Shown: positions 11,501-26,777, counted from the stretch's first letter. The stretch is 64,000 bases of DNA from Kappaphycus alvarezii (GCA_002205965.3 NADL03000488.1:372001-436000); one strand, 5' to 3'. The notes: generated from the sequence alone by a model not told the origin. Numbers and translations: made by a program.

Positions 11501-14500
11501 CGTTTCGAAAATTTTATAATTTCAGTGGGATCTTATGTTAGTTTACTCATATTTTTAAGTTCAGAACTTTCTTTCTCGTGTAAACTGGAAATATCTCTGA
11601 AAGATACATGACAGCATACAGGCATACAGACTTTTTCACACGTTCAGGGAATTATGTATCCGAGAGGGCATAGAAAGGCTTTCTTGTGCCTAGAGCAGGA
11701 ATTGAAATATTAAAATTAATTATTAAATATATCAATATGAAAAGTTTCCCTCTTTATCATTCTTCATCATGAAAGATAAGCACGTACAGAATATTGATTA
11801 AACTATACTATTTAAATATAATGAAAGTTGATGCACTATGTTTATTCATTTCCTTACTCTAATAAAGTTTTTCACTGTAGATCTTAACAATTATAAAATT
11901 TCAAACAGGAAAAACACATCGCAAGCAATATGTGAAATATCCAAATATCTATATCTCATTTTTTGGATCTCAGTTTTATGTCCAAATTTCGAAATTAAAA
12001 CGACGTTACTTCACTTTTCTCCGCATTTATCGAGAGTTGTTAATGTGTATTGAGAAAGCACACTTAACGTCGTTGATATATTTCGTGAAATTGTTCCAAT
12101 AAAAACTAGCAACAGATGTCTTCAAAGGTGAGTCTATGCAAAAAGATTGGAACACAAAATGACATTTATCCTTATCAACTTCACCGAGCTTTCACATCCG
12201 ATTAAAACCGTTCACACTACCCATGGTATTAGTAAAAGCGCAGCAAAAAAATGTAGTTAAAGTTTCAGAAGAATTGTTACTAACTTTTTATACTCCAAAG
12301 AAATGTCAGCCAAAATGGATGTTTTTGCGAAATATTAATTCATACAATCTGATTATTTCCGTTCTAATTTGAAGTGTTAGTGCTGCTTAATTTCTCTTTA
12401 TCCATGAATAAAGAGTGTACAAGTTTTCTTTTAAATACCCTGTGGATCCCTAGATTCATATAACAACAGAACCTTAGGCAGTTATATCGGAGAAAGCTGT
12501 AAAATCGTAAATCGAAACCAAGGGAACTAAAATAATATTAGAGATAATTTGCCTAATTTTATGCTTTGGGGTACTTACAATACCTCTGTCGTCGACCTAT
12601 ATTATATATAATTTGGTGGGTATGACTAATTTAAAACTAGATTAGAGGGTAAGAAGTCAATATGTAACAAGTATGTTAATAGTAGATTATAATGCAGCAT
12701 ATTCAATAAATAAGACTGATTTGACCGTAACAAATAGGTTGCAGCTCAAAGGCAATAAGAATAGTAAACTGTATGAGCGGATTTACTGAGCGTAAGCTTG
12801 ATCAACGTATATAATATCAAAAGGCATAGGGTAACTCCTTTTCCGTTTCGTAGATCAAAAAATGAACCTTTTGATTTAGACCTAGCCAAACCGAAGAAGA
12901 TTGTATCTACTCTAGCATTAATCTTTGATTTTTTTCAGCGAATAGGATTTCCCATATCAGTTTGAGACTGATAAATAGGTAAAGTATCTGACGATTATGT
13001 AGAATTAAATGTCACTAGAAACAAGGAAACAATTTTTACAAACGCTTGAACACCGCAAGGTAGAACATCAGGAAATAAAGGCAGTGATTTATTAAATCTC
13101 AATTTAACTGTGAGTTATTTTACCTCACGAGATGTACCGATAACTTTAACATGAAGTGCCCTAGAGCTTACTCATTTCTTATACCAAATACCAAATGATA
13201 CTAGAACTTTAATAAAGCTACAACGAGATGGAGGACAATGTAGATTTTTCAACTTGAAATTCTCCGAAAAATGCGCTAAAAACTTATGGCGGTGAATGGA
13301 AAATAGTACGGCTATCTCGTAGGATTGAAATCAGTATTACTAAATCACAAACCATCAAAAATTTTGGCATAACCTCCACAAAAGTCATGAAATTTCATGT
13401 ATATATATAAAACCATTTCGTATGCCAATACAAAATGGTTTCACGTAGTAGTAAGTAAAATCGAACTGCGCTCCAACATCATAGTCCTCCTCTGTTTTGC
13501 CGTTATCTTTAATGCTTTAGTAAGATTCATACTGTCCAAAACGTTCCTGCGAAAGGTCAGGTTAAATGGTGGGGCACATACCAGTTACAAGCGTCATGCA
13601 TGCTGACAGTGGTGCAATCAAACAAAATTGAATAGTATTGAGATTGAAAGGTTGTTCGTTACGTCATTTTCATTGACTTTAGGTTATATATACGATTTTG
13701 AAGCTCATTTATAAGAAAAGACACATTCATGTGAACTTTTCTTTGCCAAATATCAAAAAAGATTCCAGAAAAATTTTATACCCGGAAACTTCAAAACTGC
13801 TAGTCAGATTCACTAGGATAAATATACTGCGTACCTTCGTTTTAGGGCTGAAATTGATCCTGGATCTTACAATACCTTTGAACTCAGCGTTAGTAAAATA
13901 CTATGTAGATACGTAGAAAGTGGATACTACACTTGATGAAATACAGTATGCACCACTCCATGTATTTAGGAATAAAATCCTTTATAGTCGTTTATGTAGA
14001 GTTTCCAGCATTCTCTCTAGATTAGATGTCAAATATGGTAGTATAAATGAATAAAATTTGACTGTTTGTAGTCCGTTTAGTAAGATCCTTTTCGAATTCT
14101 CTCGAAACATTTTCGAGATCTATTTATTTAGATGATACAGCTCTACATTTATTAAGGAGAATTCCTAATAGAAGTACAGAAACTTTTGCATTCACGGTAA
14201 GACCTTTTCGCAGGCTCAGTAAAAATTATGTTCTGATCATTAGATGTTCATCATGATTCGTATTTTGCAGTAATACAGGCGGCAGATATGACCCACTTTG
14301 TATTCAGATTAGATAGATCCCTGCTCTTACTCTTAATCGCAATCGATTTGATCTACCCCAATACTGAGCTCAAAATTTTCGTAAGGTATTTTCCGTCTCC
14401 CGAATAATTTTAGATGGTAGTATTGAAGAAGGCAATGATTAATTTATCAATTTCAGAGAAAGACCCTTAAAATATTCAAGAAAAATGAAAGTTTTCAGCA

Positions 14501-17500
14501 TACCATTTTATTGCTCACTATTTGAATTGAACAGAATACGGGTTGGAGATAATTAAATAGTAGAGTTGTCGAAAGCAAAATTAAAATAATAAATGGAGAT
14601 TAAAATTTCTTATATCCGGACTAACAAAATTTAAGCTACCGTTAGTACTCACCTGGAACCTTTATATTTCTCCTACTATAATGAAAATAGTACATTTAAG
14701 GGAAGGTTTTATCGGAGATTCAATCATCAAGACCATGAGAGAGGCTACATAACATGTCATAGCTATACTTCATCTGAGCTATGAACACCTAGTGGTAAAA
14801 GTAAGCGCAGAAATTTCGCTATTTGTATCCATATGCACAAATATGAGGGACAAAATCGATACCACATTCGAGTAGTCTATATTATTTCTTGAAGAGGAGA
14901 CACTAAATTTTTCATACATTTCTTTTCCTTAATATTTCAGGAGTCCAGAGGAGTAACCCGCACTAAGCTAGCATGTTACATTATTTTTTAAACCAAGTGG
15001 GTTGGAACAACATTCAGTATCCGGCAATACACCGGTAAGATACTAAAAAGAGAGCTATAATTATGTTATTAAGGAGATATACGAATATTTTTAACGTACT
15101 TTACAAAAACTACAGTTCAAAAAGAAAGACGGCAAAGTTTTGGCGCAAGGCTTACCTTTTTATCAAGTTTTTGCTCGTTCATTCCCGGGCTGTTACATCC
15201 GAAGCAAATTTAATTTATCACTTCAGCTTAGGTCGTTTTCACATTTTTCCATAATTCCGTTGCATGTGATCATTGCCGATTGAACGTACTCTTTTAGAGG
15301 AGTTTTCATCCAAATATGAAGGGATAATGCTTTCTGTTTTCAAACCAAAGGGCAAATATGAGTATAGTCTCAGATATGATAGCATAGAAAAGGTGAAAAC
15401 GAAAAATAATAAATGGGAACGGAACTAAAATCTCAAGAATGTAGTTCAAGCGTTGGCATCCAATCTGAAAGACGCAATTTCAGGCTATGGTGCCTCCTGT
15501 GAAGGTGAACCTTTTTTTCTAGGACTCGTACATGTGATTACTTGCCTTCAGCTGCGTAAAATATATATATTTTTTGAGAGGAATCGTGATTCATTATTTT
15601 CCTCGACGAACATAGGCTTCCTTTGAACACCTTTTATAGGATAAATATATCTAAATCTTGTATTTTTCTCGTGTTTAACCTAAATTTCAGTGCATAATGA
15701 TCTTTTGATTCTACTTTTGCTTTCAAAATTTGGGATTATGAAAAAAATAATAATTTTTATTCTTAAGAAGCAGATGAAAACTAGAAAGATAGGTATTAAA
15801 ATGGTGAATAGAACTGTATATTTAGTACCAATGATTTGTAAAAACATCAATTCTAATAAATTATTCAAATTTCATTTTCGTAAGAGTCTTGAGAGTTTTT
15901 CTATTTCTTCCATTTAATTTACATCAAACCCTCAAATACTAATTCTAAGTATCGGTCATAAAGTTCATTTTCGGGGAAAATATCACATCAACATTAGATC
16001 TATTAATCAAATACAGATGTACTATTCATTGCAATAAGAGCGCACATCTCAAATTTTTTTATTAATGCCCGACTTGCAAAAAATATTGTTACATCCAGTT
16101 TTTCGTACCAGGCTGTAATCATGACCCTTTTGATGCTATTTGGTAGCTAAGATTGGATGATATTAGTTATGAAGAGGATTAGGAGTCAGTCTATTCAGCG
16201 GAAAAGGGGATGGTAGAAGGACAAAAAAGGGACATGAATGGTAAAAATGGTACCCATTGGACTTGAAAGATTCCCACAGATGGGAATTAAAAAAAAGGTT
16301 CGAACTTTTTAGGGATCGGATGAAGAAATTTCGGAATAGATATTAATAAATGAGTGGACTAAGATAATTGGATCCTAGTGCGTAAGTTCATGAATAGTAG
16401 AGATTTTATGCTTATTTTAGTAGATTTAAATAAGGGGGTATGTTTCTGTACCCCATAAATGATTCCGAATACAATGAATTAGTTATTTATGAAAATAAGT
16501 CGGTATAGGGCTCCGAATGCTGTGTTTTACCTGAGGATGGATAGTTGAAGTGTTTTATGAATGTGAAATATTGACCGTACGAGACCTGGTGAAACTTCAT
16601 TCTGAGATAGGAACATGAATAGTTCCCTGCTATATTACCAAAACATGTTGAATATTGCTGTCTGAATAAATACTTCCTCTATTTTATCCCTTCATAATTT
16701 TTAAGCACGAGCCAGTCAGCAGTAAAAATATCCATAATTTAACTTTTCGTCGAAATGTAAACTACCGCAAGGGATTCGTGGGCTGTTCTCTCAAGGAATA
16801 TGAAAAAATTTTGAAGCATACTTATCATTCATAAAAAACTTAAATACAGTTTACAGATGAACAGAGTTCAGTCAGAGCAATAAACGGAAATAATGGAGAC
16901 AAATATAAATGAAAATAGATTAAAGGACACTGTTGCTCCATGTTTCAATGATTAATTGTCGTTACTATGAAAAAATTCATAGCCTGAACAACAAATTTAA
17001 AATTCAGTTGATTTCTAACAATCAATGGCTTTCCTAAAAAAAGTTCTACATATATCACCTACTCATGCAATAAGCTTGGATATGTTTCAATGAAACTTTT
17101 GAATTTGAACATAGGTGAATTTGGTTCCATGTTCGCTTACATAATCCACTCTTTTGATGGTATTTTGACCTTAAACTCTGTTCATAGCTTGGGGGATTTG
17201 GCCATTGCTTCCGTACACAAATTAAAATATTTTTTATTGAAAATTATTGTCTTTTATTGTTCCAATGAATGGCAAACAATGTTACTAATTGCAACTATAC
17301 TATTGCTGATGCGAAAGCTAGGTGGAAAAGTGATTTCAAATGAATTATACAATATGACTTTAGCCTCAGTAGCTTTGAATGAGAATTTATAAAAAGAGAG
17401 AGAGTCAGAGTTGGAAGAACCTAAAATTATTATAAGCAATACTAGAAAACTGCGAGTACAAGTTTTTCGAAGATAGAAATGAATGTTAAATCAGAGGATC

Positions 17501-18540
17501 CTAAACAATCAAAATTTATACACAATCGAAACTCATGATACGCAGATCCGTCGCTAAACGTAAAAATCTTAACAAGTACAAATGAATCTCCAATCACTGA
17601 AGTATAAGACGAAGAATATGAAGCTCCTTGATAACATCAATAAATTGAGTCTTTGGTCGTGGAAAGATGTCATTACGTGAGAGAATCCTGCAAATAGTCA
17701 AGATTTCGGGCGAATATTTATTTTCCTAAAATTAAGTTCATTATGGGCACGAAAAATTATATTCAATACATATAAACTGTATATTACCGCAATTAAACGG
17801 CTTCAAAAAGGTCATAAAATTAATTTTGTATGATTTATTGAATAAAACAATATGGAGCCTATCATGTTTATCTCATTCTCAATTTTAACCTTGATAAGAT
17901 CCTCAATAAAATATAAAAATAAATTGGTCAAAGTCATCGTAAACGGTATCTGAATAACTTGATGATTATTCTTAATTGAACTGAAAAAGAAGTTGTATTG
18001 TAAAGGAAACCATTTCAAATACCTAAGATTTAGTTCATTCACTTATTCATTTGCTCGCTCCAAAGAATTATTAAAGTGCAAAAAATTAAAACAATACACT
18101 TTTACTTAGTAACCATTCATAAAAAAGATTAATCCCATCTACTGAACAATAAAATGTAAGATAAAAATATTTAAGCGAAAATATTTACAATCTCCGATGC
18201 AGAATTCCTGCACCACGAGATCAAATATTTTGATAAATTGTTTCCAAAAACTATAAAAACATGTGCATGATTGAACTTTTCAATACAAATATCTTGAATT
18301 TATTAAACTCCAAAAGGTCGCAATAAGTATAAATAACTCATTCTGTCGAAAATGATATATTTTTCGTACTCCTCGATAACAATCTTGTTATAAGTATTTC
18401 CAATGCAATTTGTATCGAAAATGACCTTTATTTTCTTAAAATTATTTATAGGTAAATACAAATATTTGCAGAAATATCACTACCTAATCTTTTGAGCTCC
18501 GAAAAAAAAATTTATTCAGGCATAGCACTTCTGGAAAAAC
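5581..18540. other. AT-rich gene desert, left part
   Basis: About 13 kb of AT-rich sequence (by eye about one third GC), dense in stop codons on all frames. The longest open frame, 17090-17392, is no longer than expected by chance at this composition and shows no recognised motif. A more purine-rich, G-bearing patch lies at about 16150-16570. No tandem arrays, tRNA genes or TE protein motifs were recognised. Confidence 0.6.
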
Positions 18541-19575
18541 TAATATTTGGTACTATCTGTAGTGTAATTTGTACACGTACTGTACTGTCACTAGCAGAGC
18601 TGATTTTTATGATTTTTTTTTGGATCTAATTTTTGGACGAGTGCGCCGCCTCTGCTTACAGCCGGTACTGTACTTTACAGGAAGTTCTTCGTCGACTGTC
18701 AGTCCTCGTTGATCTTGATACTGTACACTCACCCTGGCGGGTCCGAAGGAGCGCGACTCGGACCGCCCGGCCCCCAACTTGGACGTAATATTTTTGCAGA
18801 CAAAAATCACTCATTGGGCCAATTGTCGACCTAAGTCATCTCTAACTTTGATATTTACTACTTGCCTGACATTGACTTTACTCACCCCACCGTTGTAGAT
18901 GGTGTTAACTGAGCTGACTAATATTTATACCTATCTGGCCACTAGGGCCCCCGATTAAACAGCCACCCCGGTGTTGGCTCTGAACTTGACTCCCAACTTC
19001 CGCCTTTGCAGAAACCTTGCCAACGGCAACTTTGGCTATAGACACGTTTATCCGCCCGGGTCCCCCTTTCTATTTACCCCTCTCTATCCAATATTTTAAT
19101 ACCCCTTTTGTTGTTTATTTTTGATATTTACGCACACTTGGCGCCCCGGACTCTGGCGTCTATAAACAAATAGTAACTTCAAGGTTGTCGTTAATGACAA
19201 CACCCTTATCTCCAAAGGAGATATTCAGCACTGCTGACCCACTACTACATCTTCTTTGTCCAGTACTACACCCCTGGTGTATACCGTTCTTTTGAATCGA
19301 TCCTTATCACGTTTCTAGCATTCCGCGGACCACGGACCGGCCTTACGGAGGACAAGTATACCGTCCAGCCGTCCAAGGAATCACCCTCGCTTTTCCAGAT
19401 CCACTTCTCCTGGCCACCGGCGAGCTGTGCCACTGCATCGCAGGTTGTTTAAAGAGAAAGAGGGACATCGAACACCCTGTGAGTCTTGGTGTGTGTGTGT
19501 GTTGGTTCTCTCCTTGTCTGACGGTGTTCCGTTCCTAGACGAGAAGAACTGCGCACCGCGCATTGCACTACACTA
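18541..19575. other. GC-normal island inside AT-rich desert
   Basis: Composition changes sharply at about 18540 and reverts at about 19575. The left part contains TACTGTACTGTC-type sequence like the microsatellites of the gene-bearing part of the window, and a short TG run lies near 19490-19503. No coding region was recognised. It could be an inserted element or host spacer that escaped whatever made the flanks AT-rich. Confidence 0.5.
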
Positions 19576-22500
19576 TGTCAATGAAAAAAATGTTCAAATT
19601 TTAACATCAACTCTCTGATATTGCTATTATTCATATATTGTTTGGAATATGCAGTGATTGCAGAAAAATTTTCTATCATTCTCCAGTAGGATTCAAGTAT
19701 TTTGGACAGATCTTATGAATTAGAAAATTTATACTTCAAGGGCTTCGTAAATAAAGATCTTCCATGGTTGTATGCTCCAAACGTTTATCAACCCACAGTT
19801 TCTATCTTTGAATATTTTCAATTAACTTTTCAAGCCTGTTTTTATATGACTCACGTCGAGAACCAGTCGGAGAAGAACTCATTCAGAAAATTTTGCAGAG
19901 AATGAGCGAATCGTGTTTAAATAGAAAAATATCGCCCACAGTTGAGCAATATGTACAGTTTACATCCATTGAATGCATATATGACATATTAAAATGCTTA
20001 AAATTTAATACTAACCACGAAACTCATCAATCGAATCTTTTTGAATAATTTGTCTCCACAGAAGGTATATTAGGCTATTTTTCATTAATCTTAAACCATT
20101 AACCTTAGGCATTTTACATAAACGGTAAAATGTGATGCAAATGTATTTCAAGGGAAGATTATAGGCTTTCTAAAAGAACCTTTTTCATATAAGCCCATTA
20201 ATGTAGCTTTATTATAGGTAGTGACAGAACCAATTAAACAGTGAATTTATGTCTCAAAAGTTCATAATATTTAAAAAAGGCTAGGCTAATGTTTCACGTC
20301 ATATATTTATAAGTATCAGAATGATATACCGAACCTGTAATTTTCGTTTATATTTATTTTTTCATTTCGAGAGCTTTTATGAGAGCTTTTTTAGTTTTGA
20401 GGAAAACATTGTTCTTAAAAATAGGCGTTTTCGTTTTTGTTACAATTTGTATGTCTGAACTTGATACCATTCAATTTGTGAACACACATGAAGCACATAG
20501 ATTCATTACCAAAACTTTTATTATTATTTGTTCTGTTCAGACTGATAGCTCCTAAATGGGAAAGTGTGAATAAACTAACTATTCATTGAGCTCAAAGGGA
20601 CCGAAATACGTTTTATATTTTTAAAGCTGAAAATTTTGGAACAGATTCTCTCGGATGCCTTCATAATCCATTTCTTCCTGGATTACAGAAAAAATATACC
20701 AAGAATAGAAATTGAAAAATCATCAGTCAACACACTCAAAAACCATTCCCGATAAGAATATGAATAATTTTAAGTACTATTGTTCGTACTTTTTCGATAA
20801 AGCCACCTGATTTCAAACCAAATACATCTATAGCGTGTCCTCCTGAAATTTTTTGTGAATTTTAGTGAATTTTTGAAAATAAGGTGGAAATCTTCTTATG
20901 TCTCATGATTTATGCGTGGAAAAGTAGTTAAAAGTATTCACCGTAATTGAACTTCGTTTTTGAAAATTCTGAAACAGTCTCGTGAAGCACCGGAACCTAA
21001 ATGATTTCTATAATTTGGAAACTCCGTGAGGTCAAAAATCTGCTATAATGTTCTGTAGTGACCATAAATAATGAGAAAAGAGGTACAAGTAAGATAATTG
21101 ATAAATCTGGTAATTCGAATGCTGCATAAAAACGGGAATTGAAAATATTAGAAGAGTAAATTTGAAAACATTTCTGCAATAAAGCAAGAATAGATTTTGA
21201 GTGAACTTATTAAATATGAATGTTAGGTCAACATATGATTTGAATATACCAGAAAGAAACTTATGCGCAGTACACGTCTTGAGTCGGGCTTATTTCATGA
21301 CTGCAGCTAATGGTTTTTCCTTAATAAATTTGTATTCAATATTTAATAAACTCCAGGCTAGGATAAACTCCAAGTGGCTCTAAATGTCAAGTCTCTACAG
21401 TTTCCTGTCCTCATGTCCATTCTAACTCTCCATAAAAATATCCAATAAATCGCACTCCTCCGACGTCGATTCGGAAACTTCTTCAAGCAGTATTCATTGA
21501 TTTAAAACTCGTTTGCTGCATAAAATAATCCCATATTACGTTCACTAAGCACTTTCAGAAACTAGCCGAGAGGAAAATTTATTATCTATCGAAAAGGTTT
21601 CTGAAATATCCAGAATATAAACAGATAGTTTTGCACATGTTAATTTCCGTAAAAGAATAAGAGAAGATTTTAAGCCAGATCCATATTTTTACGACATTTT
21701 GTTGAGGTAAATCTGCTCAATATTAGCACTGTCCGGAAAATTTTAAGCCCATATTTAGTCCGTCTCATTGATCTCACAGGAATTCTCAACAATTTTTGGA
21801 TTATTGAATCAGAATGTAAGTTTACTTCCGCTTTCGTTTTCTGTATTAATTAAAAATTTTTGATATTAAGTGCTGCAAATCTAAGTGTTTAGATGCTAAA
21901 AAATATTTAAATTATTCCGCTTGATCCGCTATACCTCCAAGAATATCATTTCCGGTTCTTAATAACTCATTTCGTTATTTAACTGGTTATTTCTGCCCCA
22001 AAACCAATTTAAATTCAAATAAATATATCTTTATCTTATCAAAATAATTTACATTTAGCTTACTCATTGGTAAAATACTTATTCAGAGGAACCTATATAT
22101 GCGCTGCATAGCTATAAATTTACATTTAATGTCCAGGGACTTCTATTTCTACAGAACAGCAACAACTCTGTTCTCTGCGACCTACACTCCACTTAAATGC
22201 TATCAATAGTGACCATTTCTGGTATTACCTACTACTAAAGAGTCGGGACCCAAAAATACCTCATCTTCATTCTCATTTCACTCATTAATACTTTTGATAT
22301 TACTTTATGCTTGACAAAACTTCGGCACAGTGGTCCCCTTTACTACACTTTCTATCTTTATATTAAGTTTTCAATTGCTCCTCGAGCCAAATAACTCTCG
22401 AACGGCAAAAATTGGACTGGAATCTTGCAAATTTTTAGTCATAGTCTTACTGGGAAACTTTTCCTCTTTAAATAACGTGAAGTTCTCCTGCCTCAGTCAA

Positions 22501-24390
22501 TCTAAAGCCAGAATCGCGGTTTTTTTGTCGTATGTTAGTCACTGAATCGCCTTAGAGGTCATTCAATTTGAATTTTACCTTCCTAAGACACATCGTTCTG
22601 CAAAATTTTAAGTTTTTTCCATCAGTTTTCGATATTTCTGGAAAGACCAAATTCGATAAATTTTAATTTTTCTTGATTTATGTATTATAATGGCTCGTAA
22701 TAGAACCCGCCGTGCTCTTAGCTCGCATAACCCCCTCAAGATGGCATCCATAAAACATGCACTTTGAATCAAAATCAGCAAAATTGTTCATTTCAATCGG
22801 TTTCTGAGTAAAACATTTTCCGACATTGCATGCCTTTGTATTCAGCTGCATAATATGCAGATCTTTCGTCAGTCTGAAACTATTCGAACAGATTAAAGAA
22901 TCCAAAATTTTCAAAAATTCTGTCGCGAAAATATTTATTCCTTTAGCTTCTATCCAAACGTTTTTGGTTCGCCTCATTAAGTTTTTCTGTTTCATATATT
23001 CTTACCATAATTCCTTCGTATGGAAAAAATTCCCCATTTTCCTTTTTAATTCGACAAAATCGGACTCTTTTTTTAAAGATCAGAATGAAAAAGGTGGACT
23101 AAAAGACTTTAATAATGTGTCAAAGGTCCTCGAATAACTATTTAGATAAGATTTTTTGGCATGAACTTGAAGGATGAAATACGCCCCAAGACATATTTGG
23201 CACCTTCTGGAACGTATTCAGTGCCCTTACCAGACAAAGGAGTATTAGGTCGAACGTAAATGATCTTGAACTATATAAGAGCGACTCCTTCCCTTCAATT
23301 TTGCCCCTAATTTAGATCTTCAAGTGTGTTTCCCATATATGAAGGGGTAAAATATGGATCAAGTATTAAGAATATCAATGATCCCTTAAATTTGGGTTGA
23401 CGATCAAAAAAAATTATATTCAAATTTCTACTATTAATGCGTCAATCTACAGAAACTTGGATCTCCTTCTCCAACCTAGTAACACAAAGAACCGACAATA
23501 ATCATCTGTTTGGCACGGGGTGTAAATTACGGGCTTTCAATGTACAGTGCTGTAAAACTCTTCGGGAGCTTTTGTTAGAGACTTATAGATATTTCCGGGT
23601 CTTGTAGTAGAAAATTCAAAAGTTTAAACTCGGCTTTACTCTCCAACGATTCGGACCTCGAACAAACCCCATCTATGATAACCGACACTACTCTATATTA
23701 TATTTTATATTATTACGAATGTCCCATTCATTGCCATTTGAGATTGTATCATCCCAGTTCACCATAGGCGCCTTTGCAAAACTTTCCACATAATCAGTTC
23801 TGTTCATTTCTTTTTCCTTTACAGAGGCGTCTTTCACTTTTTGCTAGCTCTTTAATTCCCCATTTTCGGATATTTTAGATCATTCCCTCGAAATATTAGC
23901 TCAAGCTTCTCATTAGAAGAGTTCTTGAAGTCAAATCCAGTATTTTGATGTAAAAATTCCGCCGGGGGATCTAATTTTTCGCCTCTCAGTAGCTGCTCTC
24001 TTCTGCTTTCAAGTAAGGCTTTATAGAAATATGTAATGACTTCAGTCTAATTAATAATAGTACTTATGCGTTCTCGAATATGCAGGCTTTTTAACCGGAT
24101 TCCTGACAATACAAAAAAACACAGTGATCGATGCATCTTCAAGGCATATATATAAGTACGGAATCCTCCTTTTTATGCTTGAGGTAAGACTGAAGCTTAT
24201 AGATATTCTGCAAACTATCTTACCTTGTTCTCGGCTCTTATTCAGGCAAAGAAAGATAGCATGAACTTTGATTATTGCACCTTGTATTGACATTAAAATG
24301 ACCTAAAGAATACCATTTAATCAAATGAAGTTCATCTGGATCCTTGACAATCATATCACGCTTCTTCAGGCTTCGAAAGCGCTGAGGTAC
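19576..24390. other. AT-rich gene desert, right part
   Basis: AT-rich sequence of the same character as 5.6-18.5 kb, becoming somewhat more balanced after about 23100. No gene, RNA or repeat could be supported. The composition returns to about half GC near 24390. Confidence 0.5.
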
Positions 24391-26777
24391 TGTTCAAATT
24401 GTGAATGAATGCAAGCAGTGGTACAATTCAGGCTAAACTTTGCGGAAATGCATAACTCTTTGTTACCGCAGAACCCAACTGTATTGCACCGCTGGCGCCC
24501 TCCCAAATCCACAACATTGGGGGGCCAGTGAAAGGTGACCTCCCACGATGAGGGTCCGCCGGCGCATGGTACGCGTGCGCGGCCCAAAGCGGCCGCTGCA
24601 CCTATCTAGAGTAGCTTAGGATGGGTTATACCTGGATCCATATTGGATCAATGCAACTGGCTCACCTGAGCCAACGGCTAGCATCGAGGGACCCTGCATA
24701 TGTAAGGTCAAATACCCCCCTTTACCTCCTTTTGAGCGTAAAGTCAACTTGGACATACACGATCTACCGACCCCTTATGGTTGCGACTCTGCCGTTCAAT
24801 TCTTCCGTTCTGTAAGCGCTCATGGCGGAGCACAGGAGTCCTTGGTACCCCTTTATCTCTTTCTCTTTCGTGGCTACCGTTAGCGACTAGTTTTTTTCAT
24901 CGCGGCAGGTTGCCGCCGCCGCCAGTAACGGTGCGTGCCGAATTTGCGCGCTCAGGATTACCAGCTTGGTATTGGTGGAGCGCGCAACGCACTGCAGGTC
25001 GCGTCGTGTCGGCGATCCCTGTTGGGATTCGGGTGGTGCGGTAAGGTTTCACCGCTGTCATAAGGTATCGACAGGACCACTGTAAGTCCCTCAAGGAGTC
25101 GGCGTAGGGCATGATTCGCACCGACAAGACCAGAGGCGGGTCGCCCGCAATATATTCTACGAAGGTAGTTCTTTGCTGGACAGGTGGGAGTTACGCCCCA
25201 CGCAGAGTGGTGTCCGGTGTCGACTTGGACGTATGAGTCTCCACCACCGCCGCGGCTCAAGCTATCGTCAGAGGAGAAAGTCGGAGACCCTTAGTGTTTG
25301 CAGATCGGGTTGGCTGCTGTTGGTTGCTGGTTTTGTTAGTCGTCAGCCGTTGAACTACACTCATTGCCCCCTTTAATGAAGTCTGAATTTGTTCCAGCTC
25401 AATTCTTATCTCCAGAGCTGGACAGCTATTTTCTTGTGGCTCTTCTACGTTCGCTAAACGATTGCAAGGCTTCATTTTGACAGATTGGTAGCGTTTCGAT
25501 CTGCTCTCCAGCAGTTACAAAAAAATTGCGGCTGCAATCGAACAAGGGGCATTCAAGTGGCCGAGGTTGGGTAAAGCCCTCCGCTTGTCACGTTTACTGT
25601 CAGTTACGACGTTGCCTCAGGAAAAACAATTTCATAAGATCGGCACTACCATTGTGAACCAGCGAATTTGCTCTCGACGCAAGGTCCCCTCTGTATGGGT
25701 CTCATATCATTACAGCGAGATGAGAATGTGCTTTTACCGAGTGGTTGCTGAGAATGGAAAGGTCAGCAAGCAAAGATTCTAATTCGTCTTCCGTCATGCC
25801 TCCACGATTGATTGTCGAAAATACAAGGCCTCCTTTTCAGCGGTCGTATCAGAGTCTACGAACACTTTCGATTGTCTGCAGTAGATATTGAATGCATTAG
25901 ACTTCATCGCAACTTCTGCATGCTTGTTGGAAGCGGCGGTTGTCCGTTATTTTCCACTTTCCCTGCATTCCCAAAGCCTTACGGTGTGTCTCCTTTCCAG
26001 AAAAATTAACCACGTCTATTGGATACTGAAGTGCACTTCTCTGTAAAATTTCCCCCTTCCCTGTAAATGTCGATAGCCCTGAGTCTAAACGCTGTGAACT
26101 TACCCTACGGTCATTGGTGCCCGAAACCCATACATTTCAATGATATTGGCGACCGGCTTGGCTATGAGTACCGTGGATGCAGACACTTGCAGACACTTGC
26201 GACGGCTACAGTAAAGAAGTGATTCTACGAAAACCGACCAGCAATGCTGTGTGTACCGTACAGTACCAATCATGCGAGGTTTGGATTACTCAAGAATTGA
26301 GCGCACCTGTGCCACTCATCTAGACCATTTCGCTTCCTGTGCGAGCCGCGAGTTTCCGCTGTAATCTGTCTGCGGTAGACGTTGCAAATTCTCAAGCCGC
26401 CTCAAAGACGACAGGCCGCCGCAGTGAGCACAACCCAGAAGCGTTACAAGACAGGTAACTGGTCAGGAACATCCATTCAATGGCTATCGAAAAGCCTAGT
26501 TCTTGGCAATTCAATGCAGCAGACACCGCATGGTTGCAATGCAGCAGCGCTGACTCCACTGCGACCGAACGAATCCAACACTCAGCGCAGACTTCCGTGG
26601 CCGGGTCATCTGCTAAGAGTCTTATCAGAAAAGGGTTTTAAAGCGGCTCAACTTCCTCGTACTCATAGCGACGCGAACGATCCTCCTGAACGCGTTCACT
26701 CAACTTTCCTCTCCCCTTTTCCGTGATAAACCCGTTCTTTTTGCCCTGGTCTTGTCAAGAAGGTAGAACTCATCGCT
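24391..26777. other. Intergenic region upstream of metallophosphatase
   Basis: GC-balanced sequence with several short open frames on both strands (for example 24958-25260 minus), none with a recognised motif. An 11-base direct duplication of GCAGACACTTG-type sequence occurs near 26178-26200. The promoter of the metallophosphatase should lie at the right end but no clear TATA box was identified. Confidence 0.4.

Noticed and set aside
16240..16325. tRNA-like pattern (hairpin ATTCCC/GGGAAT followed by GGTTCGAACT)
   Set aside because: There is no acceptor stem or D-arm at the right spacing, and the T-arm-like part sits in an A/T homopolymer stretch.
17090..17392. 100-codon open frame in the AT-rich desert
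   Set aside because: About one such frame is expected by chance in 19 kb at this composition, and it has no motif.
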